64,000 nt of DNA from Viola odorata (lineage: Eukaryota; Streptophyta; Magnoliopsida; Malpighiales; Violaceae), in the NCBI GenBank assembly GCA_963691705.1, contig OY829538.1:27734836-27798835 (forward strand), read 5' to 3'. Shown here piece after piece: positions 63,019 to 64,000 of the stretch (positions are counted from its first letter, which is position 1; every line of letters begins with the position of its first letter). The notes under the pieces were generated by a model. That model made no database searches. It was not told the origin of the DNA and saw only the letters and a list, made by a program, of their open reading frames with translations. A program made the translations under genes and the position numbers.

Positions 63019-63512
63019 ATGATGGTCATGGGGTCTGTCATAACCCATCAGGTTGTTGAAGCTAGCTCTCTCAATGTTAAAACCTGTGATTTACATATTA
63101 TTTCTTTGATTAAACCACTTGGTCTCCACTGTCTAGATGGAGTGGGTTTCTTCCATATAGAGAAAGGCTTTCTTTTCATGAATACGGGTTTTACAATCAA
63201 GGTGGACCAGATCTTCAGCCACAAGAACAAAGGGAACTACAAATTTCCTCCACTGCATGCAGTTGGCAACCCTGTTCTACCTCTTGATGTAGATCTGCCC
63301 CCACCAGCTCCTGAACCTCAGCCAGTCCTTGCACCACAACCTGCTCGTCCACCAAATCCTCCATCAGTTGCTTCTAGTACCTCCCAGACAGATTCCCACA
63401 ACTTAGCAACCCTCGCAGCTCGGACTGAGCTCCTGTGTGAGCTCTTTGAGCTCCAGCAAAAAACTGCTAGCGGTAAATTGACCCGGAGGCCGTTGTACAT
63501 GCCAAGATAAAG

Positions 63513-64000
63513 ATGATGGTCATAGGGTCTGTCATAACCCATCAGGTTGTTCAAGCTAGCGCTCTCAATGTTAAAACCTGTGATTTACATATTATTTCTT
63601 TGATTAAACCACTTGGTTTCCACTGTCTAGATGGAATGGGTTTCTTCCATATAGAGAAAGGTTTTCTTTTGATGAATACAGGTCTCACAATCAAGGTAGA
63701 CCAGATCTTCAGCCACAAGAATAAAGGGAACTACAAATTTCCTCCAGTGGATGCAGAAGGCAACCCTGCTCTACCTCTTAAAGTGGATCTGCCCCCACCA
63801 GCTCCTGCACCTCAGCCAGTCCTTGCACCACAACCTGCTCGTCCACCAAATCCTCCATCAGCTGCTTCTAGTACCTCCCAGACAGATTCCCACAACTTAG
63901 CAACCCTCGCAGCTCGGACTGAGCTCCTGTGTGAGCTCTTTGAGCTCCAGCAAAAAACTGCTAGCGGTAAATTGACCCGGAGGCCGTTGTACATGCCAAG
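63513..64000 (+). repeat. Partial monomer at the right edge (family B, 488 of 494 bp)
   Basis: Markers are the VVQASA head, VDAEG, PAPQP, SAASSTS and CELF. Only the last six bases are missing, so the array continues past the window. Confidence 0.95.

Larger units (their letters stand above)
1..64000 (+). repeat. 494-bp tandem satellite array, 128 complete monomers plus two partial ones
   Basis: The same unit recurs every 494 bp from end to end with one orientation and no intervening sequence. The expected span of 128 units is 63,232 bp; the observed span from 302 to 63,512 is 63,211 bp. The 21-bp shortfall is fully explained by nineteen 1-bp deletions and one 2-bp deletion, so no insertion is needed. 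Each unit has an AT-rich first half (about 35% G+C around unit positions 60-180) and a C-rich second half encoding a Pro-rich stretch. Fixed landmarks are GCTAGC near unit positions 43 and 448, an A6 run near 440, and a TAAAGATGATG junction. A long homogeneous one-orientation tandem array with nested higher-order periods is typical of eukaryotic satellite DNA. I do not recognise this family by name. Confidence 0.98.
58575..64000 (+). repeat. Displaced relative of the 37,832-42,276 segment
   Basis: Units from 59562 to 61538 correspond one to one to those from 38326 to 40302 at a constant offset of 21,236 bp. They share DLQIIS, PLRLHC, VPSSTS, TDTHN, VLASQP, a silent GTT-to-GTG change (39372 and 60608) and the CCCC deletion. 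Two extra monomers are present here relative to the upstream copy. Confidence 0.88.

Noticed and set aside
302..63510. About 100 tandem protein-coding genes of 163 codons
   Set aside because: They are copies of one satellite unit, HOR amplification carried broken copies as readily as intact ones, and no promoter or exon structure is evident. Open frames in cloned copies are not independent evidence of function.
26..63994. Minus-strand frames of 60-118 codons recurring in most monomers
   Set aside because: They are antisense shadows of the C-rich half or the front half of the unit. They vary only because the plus-strand families vary, and their number simply reflects copy number.
1..64000. 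CRISPR array or phage/bacterial repeat system
   Set aside because: The unit is 494 bp with no short repeat and spacer alternation, and the whole unit is conserved. Nothing resembling cas genes is present.
1..64000. One giant repetitive protein gene
   Set aside because: Each unit ends in TAA and the 494-bp length shifts the frame every unit, so no frame continues across units.
1..64000. Ribosomal RNA, 5S or tRNA gene cluster, or telomeric repeats
   Set aside because: No conserved rRNA or tRNA sequence, A/B boxes with cloverleaf, or TTTAGGG/TTAGGG runs were seen in the monomer.

Overview
The whole window is one uninterrupted head-to-tail satellite DNA array. The repeat unit is 494 bp, about 47% G+C by hand count of one unit. 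There are 128 complete monomers (first start at 302, last complete one ending at 63,512), plus a 301-bp piece at the left edge and a 488-bp piece at the right edge. All monomers point the same way. I see no unique sequence, mobile-element insertion, inversion, RNA gene, CRISPR array or conventional gene. Both edges cut a monomer, so the array is longer than 64 kb. I set the monomer phase at an ATGATG pair because almost the whole unit (492 of 494 bp) then reads as one 163-codon frame ending in TAA, followed by AG and the ATG of the next unit. Since 494 is not a multiple of 3, successive copies lie in different frames.

The frame is intact in 100 of the 128 complete monomers and broken in 28 by premature TAG codons or 1-2 bp deletions. 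The predicted peptide has an N-terminal part of about 80 residues, a Pro/Ala linker (about 93-116), a Ser/Thr stretch, a short Leu-rich amphipathic stretch (about 127-148) and a basic tail. It looks like a fragment of a eukaryotic, perhaps plant retroelement, protein captured into a satellite; that parentage is inference. The open frame is probably inherited by copying rather than selected, because disabling mutations were themselves amplified.

The monomers fall into diagnostic families (A, B, B', C, D and hybrids) arranged as a mosaic of higher-order repeats (HORs): A/B alternation (1-8,696); a trimer of 1,482 bp (8,697-12,154); a 7-mer of 3,456 bp in nearly six copies (12,155-32,397); a 5-mer of 2,470 bp twice (32,398-37,337); a short link (37,338-39,313); an 8-mer of 3,951 bp twice (39,314-47,215); a 4-mer-like block with a local monomer duplication (47,216-51,164); a 6-mer of 2,964 bp twice plus remnants (51,165-58,574); and a terminal block (58,575-64,000) that is a displaced relative of about 37,832-42,276, 21.2 kb upstream.

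The sequence suggests a eukaryotic nuclear genome, probably heterochromatin (centromeric, pericentromeric or subtelomeric). Every premature stop can be explained by C-to-T change at a CAG site on one strand or the other, and many private variants are C-to-T at CpG. This hints at CG/CHG methylation and hence a plant, but does not prove it. The interest lies in array evolution: nested HORs, amplified frameshifts, a restored frame, and crossover junctions that can be placed within about 100 bp.
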